From positions 1 through 15,967 of the forward strand of contig JAAYQB010000125.1 in assembly GCA_012519525.1 (NCBI GenBank): a stretch of DNA of 15,967 nucleotides. Direction: 5' to 3'. The position numbers were made by a program, and so were the translations under genes. The stretch is from Bacteroidales bacterium. Lineage in GTDB: Bacteria; Bacteroidota; Bacteroidia; Bacteroidales; WCHB1-69. Shown here in pieces: positions 1-7,789 of this stretch (the stretch's first letter is position 1; each line of letters starts with the position of its first letter). The notes under the pieces are model-generated. The model was not told the DNA's origin and made no database searches. It saw only the letters and a program-made list of their open reading frames with translations.

Positions 1-226
1 AAAGGATGATGAACAAATGGAAATCATCTTTTTTGCTCTTTTTTCAAAAATTATTTCTATCAATTTTCAACCTTATTTTCATACAAAGACAAAATAAATT
101 GGCTTTTTAAGGGTCGACTAATTAATTGCTTTGCAATTATTGTTTAATTTGATAAAAAACAACATCAATTACGCTAATGCAGTTAGTTTGTTTATCTACA
201 TTTAGTCTAGCAAGGGGTTTTAATCC

Positions 227-2317
227 TTAAAATTTATAATAGATGAAAAGACCTCCTTTGTAGGTGAAAGCAAAAAGATGTTTTGCTTTTTCGGATGAGA
301 CAAGTTGATTATTGACAAAATTGTCGTATTTAGCATAAGTATATCCGGCACCAATAAAAGGCTCAATTCCCCAATTGTTTTTTAAAGGGAACGCCCAGCC
401 TATGGTTGCACCCGCCATATAATTCCATCCTTTGTGCATAATGCCGTTGTGAGATTCGTTCCAAAAATTAGGTATAATTGCTCTTGACATATCGTATAGC
501 CCAAAACCTGTATTTAGTCCCACAAAGAATCCTTTGAAAACTTCTTTAGGATAATATCTTGCTTCAAGAAATGCAGTGAAAAGTTTTATTGGTTTATTCG
601 TCCATAGAAATCCTTTATTCCAGTAAGTTCCGTTTAAATCGAATTGTAGTGAGAAATGTTTTGATAATTTGACTTCAAAAGCCGGATTGAGAACACCTAC
701 AGCTAATAGTGCATTTAGTTTTATTGCCATAGTAACATCTTTTTCTTCTGCTACTTTTTCTGCTCCTGTTTCTGTTTCTACTGTTTGGCTTATTTCGTAA
801 CTGTCTACAGATAATACAAATATAGTATCTTTTACTAAAAATAAATTATTTTCTTGGTTTATTCCTAAGTTTTGAGATGCTATAAAATGTTTTTCCGCAT
901 TGTCATAATCCTTGGTTTGATAAGCCTGAAGTCCTAAGTTGTTATATACAATATCGCTATTGGGGTTTAATGAGTTAGCTTTTTTCAATAAGGTTTCGGC
1001 TTCATCGATATTTCCTTCGGCTATTTTTATACAAGCTAAATCGTTATAGGCTCTATAATCTTCAGGATATAGCTCCATAGCTTTTTCAAATATTTGCTTT
1101 TTAGTTTTAATGTCGTCGGTAAATGAAACAGCATATAATAGCTCATCGTTGGTCAAAGAATCGGGGGAAACAACAGCGTATTTAGCTATTAGTTCATCTG
1201 ATTTCAAATTATGAATACAAGTAACTTTTATTTTAGCACGTCTTAATGCAGGCAATAATTCGGCATCTACTTCGTCGTATATGGCTATCATATTGCGTAT
1301 TTGTTGTTCTTTTTTATCCATATCGCTTTGCGATTGAATAACATTGATAATTTGATTTTTTTCTTTGATATTGGAATTGCTTAATGCGGTAAGAAAACCA
1401 TCCCAGTCTTCACCGTTGTCTTTTAGTTGATAGCGAATGTCTTTTTTTATTAAACTGTTAATATCAACGCTATCGGTTTTTGCCTTTTCTTTAATGTATT
1501 TGTTCAACTCACTTTCAAACCATTCTTTTCCTCTTTTTGCACGATTACTTGATAACTCTTCATTTCTTTTTAATTCACCTTCGGGAGATGCCCATCCGTC
1601 TACTTCGACACTTTTTATTGAATCGTATTGATAAATAAAGGGAAATAGTTCTTTGAGCATTTGTATGTTTTCTTCTTTTTTATTTAGAGGGTGTTGCCAA
1701 TTTAAATTATCACAGTTGAAGTCAAAGTAAATAGTAGCTGATTTTTCAACGGGCTTGCTTGGAACATAGTTGTGATTACTAAAATAATAAGTCGGTTTTT
1801 CATTTTTATTATCTGTCTTATAAGTAAATGCCGGTTTAATATCCTCTCTTTTTGTGTCTATATTTACCGTACCTATTTCTCTTTCTTTTAAGGGATATTT
1901 ATTGCCTTTTTTATCGGTTATTGTACTACTTATTGACACTACATTGTTTTTGAAATTTGCTTTGTAAGTAATATCTTGAGTGGATGAAAAGTTAGTTTCG
2001 GGTCTATATTCAACAATACTTCCTTGTGTGTTGGCTTTTTCTCCCTGGAAGTAGATGGGCTTTAAAGTGTCTTTTTGCCCTTCTTGGTTTTTTAATGCCG
2101 GAATGCTTGTTAATGAAGCTTTTTTGTTAAAATATTTTTCAGGAAAAGTAGTCTTTATTTGAATATTGGTTGCTCCTTTTCTTGATTCAGGTGTTGTATT
2201 ATTAATTTGATAAGTTATTTTATCTTGTTTTTTTATCATTTTTTTCACCCCGCAACTAGTGAAAAGAAATAAGCTACCCGCAATTGTCAAAAGAGAAAAT
2301 ACTTTTATGAATTTCAT
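227..2317 (-). CDS. Lipoprotein with OmpA-like domain, TPRs and C-terminal DUF3575 barrel
   Basis: Probable outer-membrane lipoprotein of 696 residues. The N-terminus has a charged start, a hydrophobic run and Cys22 in a lipobox-like FTSC (Phe at -3 is slightly atypical). Residues about 40-185 resemble the beta-rich N-terminal region of Bacteroidales OmpA-family lipoproteins (FPEKYFNKK at 58-66). An OmpA-like segment follows: YFDFN 197-201, then DGWASPEGE 240-248 and a conserved Arg near 259. Two TPR-like helical pairs lie at about 410-485. Residues about 528-696 look like DUF3575, a Bacteroidota outer-membrane beta-barrel family, and end in an aromatic Phe as barrels often do. The inferred role is structural, in the envelope or surface assembly; DUF3575 proteins often lie near fimbrial loci, but none is seen here. 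It is a single gene 164 bases beyond the channel gene, so it probably has its own promoter. Domain calls are by eye; the exact role is unknown. Confidence 0.8.
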   Translation of the reverse strand: MKFIKVFSLLTIAGSLFLFTSCGVKKMIKKQDKITYQINNTTPESRKGATNIQIKTTFPEKYFNKKASLTSIPALKNQEGQKDTLKPIYFQGEKANTQGSIVEYRPETNFSSTQDITYKANFKNNVVSISSTITDKKGNKYPLKEREIGTVNIDTKREDIKPAFTYKTDNKNEKPTYYFSNHNYVPSKPVEKSATIYFDFNCDNLNWQHPLNKKEENIQMLKELFPFIYQYDSIKSVEVDGWASPEGELKRNEELSSNRAKRGKEWFESELNKYIKEKAKTDSVDINSLIKKDIRYQLKDNGEDWDGFLTALSNSNIKEKNQIINVIQSQSDMDKKEQQIRNMIAIYDEVDAELLPALRRAKIKVTCIHNLKSDELIAKYAVVSPDSLTNDELLYAVSFTDDIKTKKQIFEKAMELYPEDYRAYNDLACIKIAEGNIDEAETLLKKANSLNPNSDIVYNNLGLQAYQTKDYDNAEKHFIASQNLGINQENNLFLVKDTIFVLSVDSYEISQTVETETGAEKVAEEKDVTMAIKLNALLAVGVLNPAFEVKLSKHFSLQFDLNGTYWNKGFLWTNKPIKLFTAFLEARYYPKEVFKGFFVGLNTGFGLYDMSRAIIPNFWNESHNGIMHKGWNYMAGATIGWAFPLKNNWGIEPFIGAGYTYAKYDNFVNNQLVSSEKAKHLFAFTYKGGLFIYYKF

Positions 2318-2445
2318 GCTTTATATGTTTTTAAATGTTTTATGATATACGTTGTTTTTCTTAAATAGTTACCTTATTTTATTAAAATTTTTATTCGATA
2401 TCAAATTTTCATATAAAATATCCCTACAATAATTATAATAAATTG

Positions 2446-2453
2446 CAAATGTA
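2446..2453 (-). promoter_or_regulatory. Candidate -7 promoter box (TACATTTG) for the OmpA/DUF3575 lipoprotein gene
   Basis: The minus strand reads TACATTTG followed by C, an exact match to the Bacteroidota -7 form TAnnTTTG. It lies in the 164-base gap between the channel gene and the lipoprotein gene and would give a leader of about 120 nt. No clear -33 TTG was found at the usual distance, so this is a weak call. Upstream, at 2476-2489, a short hairpin (TGCTT, loop ATTA, AAGCA) spans the channel gene's stop codon, but it lacks a convincing T-tract. Confidence 0.35.
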
Positions 2454-2481
2454 ATATTTTTTTTAATATAAAATTTGCTTA

Positions 2482-3291
2482 TTAAAGCAGTTTATTAGAA
2501 TTATTTTCTTTGGTAACGAAATGAAGTGGTAGTGCGGTGAATAAAAAACCGCTTAGAAAATTGCCGATAGTTACGGGTATTTGATTCCATAACCACCAGT
2601 CATTAAAGCTAATATCAGCACCTACCATCATGCCGGCAGGTATGGCAAACATATTAACAATAGCGTGTTCAAAACCTTGAGCAAAAAATATGAATACAGG
2701 CATCCACATAGCGACAATTTTTCCGATAGTTGCTTTAGAAGTAAATGCCATGACGGCGCCTATGGTTACCATCCAATTACACAGTATGGCTTTTATAAAC
2801 ATAGTTACTTGTCCGTTTAATCCTAATGCTTTGTAAGCTATTGTTTTACTTTCTGCAACTTCTATTATTTTTTGTCCGATTAAAGTTTCGCTTCCCGTTA
2901 TATTTCCACATTGTGTAATATAAATAGCGAATAATGCTGCATAAAATACACTTCCGATTAAGTTGCCAAGGAAAGCCCAAAAGAAATTCCTGAGCATAAG
3001 GGCAGTTTTGGTTTTTTTACGAAACACAGCTATTGGAATAATAGCAAAAGAGCCGGTTACTAACTCTAAGTTTAATAAAAAAATGATAATGAAGCCTGTA
3101 GGGAAAACAAGAGCTCCTACAAAGTCTAAATTTGTTTGCACACTTCCTGTAAAAGCAAGCGTTGTGGCAAAACCTAAAAATACCCCGGATAAAATAGCTT
3201 TGATTAAAATGTGACTTACGGATAATTCCGTTTTTATTTTTCCGGAAATAGCCATATTTTGAACGGCTTCATTTGGTTGAACGTAATCCAT
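2482..3291 (-). CDS. Formate/nitrite transporter (FNT) family channel
   Basis: Inner-membrane pentameric channel of the FocA/NirC/HSC family, which passes small monovalent anions such as formate, nitrite or hydrosulfide with protons. The protein has 269 residues, the usual length, with about six membrane segments. The family landmarks are visible: LVTGSF at 77-82 (the Thr of the omega loop), FIKAILCNW at 165-173 (the buried Lys) and GFEHAIVNM at 206-214, whose His matches the gating histidine of FocA. The ion carried cannot be told from this. It is the last gene of a minus-strand operon, 11 bases after the double SDR. No formate lyase or nitrite reductase gene is nearby, so its link to the two enzymes upstream may be only transcriptional. 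Confidence 0.9.
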   Translation of the reverse strand: MDYVQPNEAVQNMAISGKIKTELSVSHILIKAILSGVFLGFATTLAFTGSVQTNLDFVGALVFPTGFIIIFLLNLELVTGSFAIIPIAVFRKKTKTALMLRNFFWAFLGNLIGSVFYAALFAIYITQCGNITGSETLIGQKIIEVAESKTIAYKALGLNGQVTMFIKAILCNWMVTIGAVMAFTSKATIGKIVAMWMPVFIFFAQGFEHAIVNMFAIPAGMMVGADISFNDWWLWNQIPVTIGNFLSGFLFTALPLHFVTKENNSNKLL

Positions 3292-3302
3292 GATTTCTTT
3301 TT

Positions 3303-4928
3303 TTACTCTATAAAAATATTTTTAAATTTATTTTCAATTATTATTATTAATCGTAAGGGAAGCAGAAGTAGTAGGGGAATGCTTATCAAGTTGAGTAGCT
3401 TAGTAGTAGTAAAGGATTTTTTTCTAAACATCGCCGATAAAGATCTTTTAGCAACTTTATCGGCAGACATCATAATGCCTGTTTTAATAGCATAGTTTCT
3501 GTATTGAGGTGCTAATTGCAATAAATCGGTATTGACGGCGCCGGGAGCAACGGTTATTACGGAAACATTATACGGCAGTAATTCTGTTCGTAGCGAACGC
3601 GAAAAATTTTTAATATAGCGTTTGCTTGCAGCATAAACAGCTATTTTAGGATACGGCATCCAACTTGCTAAAGACGACATATTAAGTATATACCCGGATT
3701 TATTTTCTTGCATCATTTCACCAAAGTAACGACATAATTTACTCAATGTTATAGTATGTAAGTATAAAAGATTATTTATTTTATCTTTATCCATGTCAAG
3801 AAAGTAGCCTGCTTGATAGATGCCGGCATTATTGATTAAAATTTCTATTCTAAGTTTTTTTTCACGACAAAATTGAAATACTGTCGTTGCCGCATTGCTT
3901 TGACTTAAATCAATGTATATATTTTGAACATCGATATTGTATTTGTTCTTTATAATCTTGGTTTTTTCTTCTAATTTTTTTTCTTGATTACTAACTAAGA
4001 CAAGATGATAGCCTTTTTTAGCCAATACTTGTGCGTAGCTCCAGCCTATGCCCGAACAAGCACCTGTAATTAAAGCATAAGGAGGTGTTGATGCTTCATA
4101 AAGGTAGCTTTCTGTTGGGCTGTTTTTTGTTTTTTGGTTTGAGAAAATAGAAGTATGTTTATATAAAAAAACAACAATACTATGTGGAATAAACCGCAAG
4201 AAAAAAATCAATATTCTATAAAAAAGACAAGGAGTTATTTTTGCTTTTTTACGAAACATTTTTTTGATGCTTTCTTCTGCAATATCTTTAGGGTCAGATA
4301 AAACACCTAAACGAGCAGCAGTTGCAATAAAGAAATTCTTTTTGCTGACAATAGGAGTATCTACTCCGCCGGGACAAAGTTCCGATATATTGACGCCCTG
4401 TGGTTTTAGTTCGGCACGCAATGATTTTGAAAAGCTATGAAGATAGCGTTTCGAAGCTGCATAAAGAGCCATGGTAGGATAGGGGGTGTAAGCAGTAAGC
4501 GATGATACTATCAATATGTTGCCTGTTTTTCTCTCTCTCATTTTATCGCCGAACAAACGACATAATAGAGTGCTATGGATAATATGCAAATAGAGTATTC
4601 TTCTTATATCTTCTATGTTTGTGTTAATAAGTGTTGTTCCTAACGATATGCCTGCATTACAAATAAGAACATCTATCTCTATATGGTTTTCTAAACAATA
4701 ATTAAATACATTTTCAGCAGATTCGGGAAGTGAAAGATCCATTACTAATGGATAAACCTTAACGGAATATTGTTGTAGTTCGCTAATGGCTTTTTCCATT
4801 TTTAAAGGATTAGAGCCTATGATAACTATATCGTAAGCTTTAGCTGCTAATACATGCGCACATTGCAATCCAATTCCTGAAGTGGCACCGGTAATTAATG
4901 CTGTTTTATTTATGGCTCGACTCGACAT
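3303..4928 (-). CDS. Double short-chain dehydrogenase/reductase (two SDR domains fused)
   Basis: A 541-residue protein made of two complete classical SDR units, about twice the usual 250-280. Unit 1 (about 1-260) has the nucleotide-binding TGATSGIG at 13-20, NAG 91-93, Ser143, Tyr156 and Lys160. Unit 2 (about 283-541) has TGACSGIG at 288-295, NNAG 366-369, Ser419, Tyr432 and Lys436. Each unit ends with MFRKK and a hydrophobic stretch that could anchor it to the membrane. The halves share LYLH, a PYP...YAASKRY block and an SLRxEL segment, so the gene arose by tandem duplication and in-frame fusion. In both halves the Asn of the Asn-Ser-Tyr-Lys tetrad appears as His (115 and 391). Its ATG overlaps the stop of the reductase gene as TAATG, suggesting translational coupling. 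Probable NAD(P)-dependent alcohol/ketone oxidoreductase; substrate unknown. Confidence 0.88.
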   Translation of the reverse strand: MSSRAINKTALITGATSGIGLQCAHVLAAKAYDIVIIGSNPLKMEKAISELQQYSVKVYPLVMDLSLPESAENVFNYCLENHIEIDVLICNAGISLGTTLINTNIEDIRRILYLHIIHSTLLCRLFGDKMRERKTGNILIVSSLTAYTPYPTMALYAASKRYLHSFSKSLRAELKPQGVNISELCPGGVDTPIVSKKNFFIATAARLGVLSDPKDIAEESIKKMFRKKAKITPCLFYRILIFFLRFIPHSIVVFLYKHTSIFSNQKTKNSPTESYLYEASTPPYALITGACSGIGWSYAQVLAKKGYHLVLVSNQEKKLEEKTKIIKNKYNIDVQNIYIDLSQSNAATTVFQFCREKKLRIEILINNAGIYQAGYFLDMDKDKINNLLYLHTITLSKLCRYFGEMMQENKSGYILNMSSLASWMPYPKIAVYAASKRYIKNFSRSLRTELLPYNVSVITVAPGAVNTDLLQLAPQYRNYAIKTGIMMSADKVAKRSLSAMFRKKSFTTTKLLNLISIPLLLLLPLRLIIIIENKFKNIFIE

Positions 4929-5716
4929 TAATAAATGAAAGGAAAAATACGCTTCAGTTTTTTATTTTTAATTTCTTCACCAAACATAGCTTGGTATTTA
5001 TGATAAACCGCATTGGCACGCGGAACTAAATTGGCAAAAGTCCAAAGTGCAAATACAGCTCCTGAGATTGACCATGTTAGGATAGCAAAACCAATCCATT
5101 GTATGGTTTCTCCAAAATAGTGAGCCGATGAAACATAATTAAACAATCCTCCTGTAGGGAGATAATATTTAGTGTCGCCGGGTTTACGCAAAGAACGTAT
5201 AATACGGTCGGAACTGATATTGATATACATTCCGCTAAAGTAAATGATAGTTCCTATAATAAACTGAGGACTATAAAACCAAGTCAACGGATAATAATCT
5301 TCGGGAGAGACATAAAATAACCAGCCACCTTGCATAAAAGCATTGTATAAGTTAAAAGTAATTCCCATAAACATAATGCTTAAAGGCATTTTACTTTCTC
5401 CTTTTAACATAAACGGGAACAGAAACGCACGACGAAAATAGTGAAATTGGAAAAAAATAAAAAACGTAAAAAGCACAGGTTGCCAATGACGCTCTGAAAA
5501 AATCCATAACATTAACATGCTTAAAAATACAGGGACTTCCATGAAAAACCAAGCTATTTTATTGTTAATCATAAGCCCCCATTTTTTACTGGCAAACATG
5601 CCATAGCCCGCATCTACAAAGTTTAATGCAATAAAAACAATAACAGCGGCAACTGACATGCCGATTAAAAAATAGTTAAAAGCTTCCAAGCTTATATATG
5701 TTAATGTGTCTTCCAT
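4928..5716 (-). CDS. Membrane 3-oxo-5-alpha-steroid 4-dehydrogenase (SRD5A) family protein
   Basis: Polytopic membrane enzyme of the steroid 5-alpha-reductase family, which uses NADPH to reduce the double bond of 3-oxo-delta4 steroids or related enone lipids. With the start chosen here it has 262 residues, close to the human enzymes. MEVPVF at 59-64 supplies Glu60 and FHYFRRAF at 91-98 supplies Tyr93; these align with catalytic Glu57 and Tyr91 of human SRD5A2. The C-terminal third carries the family block PTGGLFNYVSSAHYFGE, then QWIGFA, and ends in PFIY. An in-frame ATG lies 21 bases upstream at 5737, but a promoter -7 box (5727-5734) sits between the two, so the 5716 ATG is preferred. First gene of the operon. 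The family call is firm; the substrate (steroid, bile acid, other lipid) is not known. Confidence 0.88.
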   Translation of the reverse strand: MEDTLTYISLEAFNYFLIGMSVAAVIVFIALNFVDAGYGMFASKKWGLMINNKIAWFFMEVPVFLSMLMLWIFSERHWQPVLFTFFIFFQFHYFRRAFLFPFMLKGESKMPLSIMFMGITFNLYNAFMQGGWLFYVSPEDYYPLTWFYSPQFIIGTIIYFSGMYINISSDRIIRSLRKPGDTKYYLPTGGLFNYVSSAHYFGETIQWIGFAILTWSISGAVFALWTFANLVPRANAVYHKYQAMFGEEIKNKKLKRIFPFIY

Positions 5717-5726
5717 AAACTTTTTG

Positions 5727-5734
5727 CAAAAGTA
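5727..5734 (-). promoter_or_regulatory. -7 promoter box (TACTTTTG) of the reductase/double-SDR/channel operon
   Basis: The minus strand reads TACTTTTGC, matching TAnnTTTG. A TTG lies 16 bases upstream, slightly short of the usual spacing. Transcription would begin near 5719-5721, leaving only about 3-5 nt before the ATG at 5716. This box decides the start: the upstream ATG at 5737 would not be on the transcript. Confidence 0.6.
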
Positions 5735-5793
5735 CATTATTTTTAAAATACAATGACACTATTTTCTTTTTTTTATTGTATTTTATTTTTTAT

Positions 5794-5801
5794 TATTTTT
5801 G
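5794..5801 (+). promoter_or_regulatory. -7 promoter box (TATTTTTG) of the lipoprotein-sprT-manC-sufB unit
   Basis: TATTTTTGC matches TAnnTTTG, with a TTG at 5776-5778 upstream (15-base spacer, short). The start site would be near 5808, giving a leader of about 13 nt to the ATG at 5821. It is divergent from the box at 5727-5734, about 60 bases away, so the two operons share one control region. It also argues against translation from the in-frame start at 5776. Confidence 0.55.
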
Positions 5802-5820
5802 CAGAACTAATTTTTTAGAC

Positions 5821-6003
5821 ATGAGATTGAATTGTAAATTTTATTTTTGTTGTGCGGTTTTACTATTAAGTTGGGTTTTATCTTCTTGTAAAACATATAG
5901 AAACGTTCCAAAAAGATCTTCCAGACGTTGTCATGATTGTCCGACTTTTTCGCAAACGCAGTCTTCCATTTATTTTGTTTTAGCAGATGGACAATCAAAG
6001 TAA
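5821..6003 (+). CDS. Small lipoprotein, 60 residues, function unknown
   Basis: A tiny secreted lipoprotein. The first 22 residues form a signal peptide (Arg2, Lys6, hydrophobic core) ending in the lipobox LSSC with Cys23 as the acylated residue. The mature part is only 38 residues: a basic stretch (KTYRN, KRSSRR), then CHDCP at 37-41, and a C-terminus with YFVLADG. The paired Cys37/Cys40 could form a disulfide or bind metal. The frame stays open upstream to 5776, but the start at 5821 is chosen because it places the signal peptide correctly and follows the promoter box at 5794-5801. Its last 17 bases overlap the start of the SprT-like gene in another frame, so the two are probably coupled. 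I do not recognise a named family. Confidence 0.7.
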   Translation: MRLNCKFYFCCAVLLLSWVLSSCKTYRNVPKRSSRRCHDCPTFSQTQSSIYFVLADGQSK

Positions 6004-6613
6004 TTCATTTATTTTAAAAGATTACCTTCCCGAAAATGCCTTAGAAGAGATTGGGGAAATGATAGACAAATATCAGGTTACTATACGTTTAGCAAAGAAT
6101 AGAAAACGAGTCAACGGTACATATAGTCGTCCGACTAAGCATTATTCTCATCGCATCAGCATTAATCAAAATTTGAATCCTTACGCTTTTCTTATTACTC
6201 TTTTACACGAATTTGCTCATTTGTATGCATGGGTTTACGATCGCTCGTTTCGACACAATATAGCATGGAAAAAACATTTTACAACATTGTTATTGCATTT
6301 TATACACTTAAAATCTTTTCCGAAAGATGTTGAAACGGCTTTATTTTCACATATAAACAACATGAAATCAAGTGATTTTTTGGATTTACATTTAAGTCGA
6401 ACACTACAAACTTATGATAAGGTAGTTTTACGAGAAGACGAAATGCCATTGTCCGATTTACCTGTGAATGCTTATTTTACTTATAATGGTAAAATGTATG
6501 TTAATAAAGGAATAATACGGAAATATTATTTATGTAAAGACATAAAGACGAGTAAGAAATACCGCTTTCATCCATTGGCGATAGTGCGCTTTGTAGCAAA
6601 AGGAGAAAAATAA
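5987..6613 (+). CDS. SprT-like zinc metalloprotease domain protein
   Basis: A 208-residue cytoplasmic protein with a SprT-type zincin core. HEFAH at 74-78 gives two zinc-binding His and the catalytic Glu, and His90 in SFRHNIAWKKH is the likely third ligand, matching the GHxxxW-type pattern of SprT/Spartan proteins. No signal peptide is seen. The C-terminal part (about 155-205) has a strand-rich region with YYLCKD but not the four-Cys zinc ribbon of some relatives. Relatives in eukaryotes (Spartan) cleave DNA-protein crosslinks; the bacterial role is poorly known, so substrate is not assigned. The start overlaps the end of the small lipoprotein gene by 17 bases. manC follows 66 bases later with no obvious promoter between, suggesting one transcript. 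Confidence 0.85.
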   Translation: MDNQSNSFILKDYLPENALEEIGEMIDKYQVTIRLAKNRKRVNGTYSRPTKHYSHRISINQNLNPYAFLITLLHEFAHLYAWVYDRSFRHNIAWKKHFTTLLLHFIHLKSFPKDVETALFSHINNMKSSDFLDLHLSRTLQTYDKVVLREDEMPLSDLPVNAYFTYNGKMYVNKGIIRKYYLCKDIKTSKKYRFHPLAIVRFVAKGEK

Positions 6614-6679
6614 AACATATCTGTATATGAAAAATCAAATAATAACGTTAAAGAACTAAAACAATTTAATTACATAATA

Positions 6680-7771
6680 ATGAAAAATAATTTTTGTGTT
6701 ATCATGGCCGGTGGAGTAGGTGCTCGTTTTTGGCCTCTTAGTCGAACAAATTATCCTAAACAATTTATAGATTTTTTAGGGGTTGGAAAATCACTACTAC
6801 AGATGACGGTCAGTCGTTTTGAAAATATATGTCCAAGTGAAAATATGTATATTGTTACTAATGAATCCTATTATGATTTGGTGAAAAAGCAAGTACCGCA
6901 ATTTACCGACGAACAAATCATATTGGAACCTATGAGACGCAATACGGCGCCTTGCATCGCTTATGCTAATTATAGAATTAAAAAGAAAAATCCTAATGCT
7001 AATATAGTAGTAGCCCCTTCGGATCACATTATTTTTAATGAAATAGCCTTTGTAGAGCATATACAAGCAGCACTCGCTTGTGCAGAAAGAAATCCGTGGT
7101 TATTGACACTTGGGATACAACCGACTCGTCCCGATACGGGTTATGGGTATATTCAATACGATGAAAAAAATCGTTATGTACCCGATAGAAGAATTTATAA
7201 GGTAAAGGTGTTTACCGAAAAACCCGAATTAGAGCTGGCTAAACAATTTATCGAAAGTGGTGATTTCTTGTGGAATGCAGGGATTTTTACATGGAAATTA
7301 AGCACAATACAGCAAGCTTTTGAAGCTTATTTGCCGGATGTAGATGAATTATTTAAAAGAAATGAAGATAAGATAGGAACGCCGGAAGAAAAAGAAGCCA
7401 TTACCGATATATATGCCCAATGTCGCTCAATTTCGATAGACTATGGAGTAATGGAAAAAGCAGACAATGTCAATGTATTATCTTCCGATTTCGGATGGTC
7501 TGATTTGGGTACGTGGACTGCTTTATTCGAACAGTTGAGAAAAGATGAAAATAATAATGCTATCGCTGCACCATGTGATGTGTTTACCTATAAAACGGAG
7601 AATTGCATTATTAATACACCTAAAAATAAAGTAGTAGTCGTACAAGGATTGAAAGATTATATTGTGTCGGAAAGTAATAACACATTGATGATATGTCGAA
7701 AAGAAGACGAACAGCAAATACGTCAATTTGTTACCGATGTACAAATGAAAAAGGGAGACGAATACGTTTAA
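6680..7771 (+). CDS. manC: Mannose-1-phosphate guanylyltransferase
   Basis: Makes GDP-mannose from mannose 1-phosphate and GTP in the cytoplasm, feeding GDP-mannose and GDP-fucose for surface polysaccharides and glycoproteins. The 363-residue length matches the single-function form, with no fused phosphomannose isomerase domain. Nucleotidyltransferase motifs are clear: GGVGARFWPLSR at 11-22 with PKQF 26-29 (GTP and phosphate binding), PSDH 113-116 (metal-binding Asp), FTEKP 178-182 and WNAGIF 198-203 (sugar phosphate site). It lies between the SprT-like gene and sufB, with only 18 bases to sufB. No glycan biosynthesis cluster is visible around it. Confidence 0.95.
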   Translation: MKNNFCVIMAGGVGARFWPLSRTNYPKQFIDFLGVGKSLLQMTVSRFENICPSENMYIVTNESYYDLVKKQVPQFTDEQIILEPMRRNTAPCIAYANYRIKKKNPNANIVVAPSDHIIFNEIAFVEHIQAALACAERNPWLLTLGIQPTRPDTGYGYIQYDEKNRYVPDRRIYKVKVFTEKPELELAKQFIESGDFLWNAGIFTWKLSTIQQAFEAYLPDVDELFKRNEDKIGTPEEKEAITDIYAQCRSISIDYGVMEKADNVNVLSSDFGWSDLGTWTALFEQLRKDENNNAIAAPCDVFTYKTENCIINTPKNKVVVVQGLKDYIVSESNNTLMICRKEDEQQIRQFVTDVQMKKGDEYV

Positions 7772-7789
7772 ATAAAATGTTTTTGTTCT

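Noticed and set aside
2..97. Frame open to the left edge, ending in TAA at 95-97, as the tail of a gene
   Set aside because: Only 31 codons with low-complexity AT-driven residues; no way to tell it from chance.
123..139. Hairpin TAATTGC-TTT-GCAATTA as a terminator for the lipoprotein gene
   Set aside because: The 7-bp stem is perfect but AT-rich, lies about 90 bases beyond the stop and is not followed by a T-tract on either strand.
5776..5820. Upstream start for the small lipoprotein
   Set aside because: It would put 15 residues before the signal peptide and lies upstream of the predicted transcription start near 5808.
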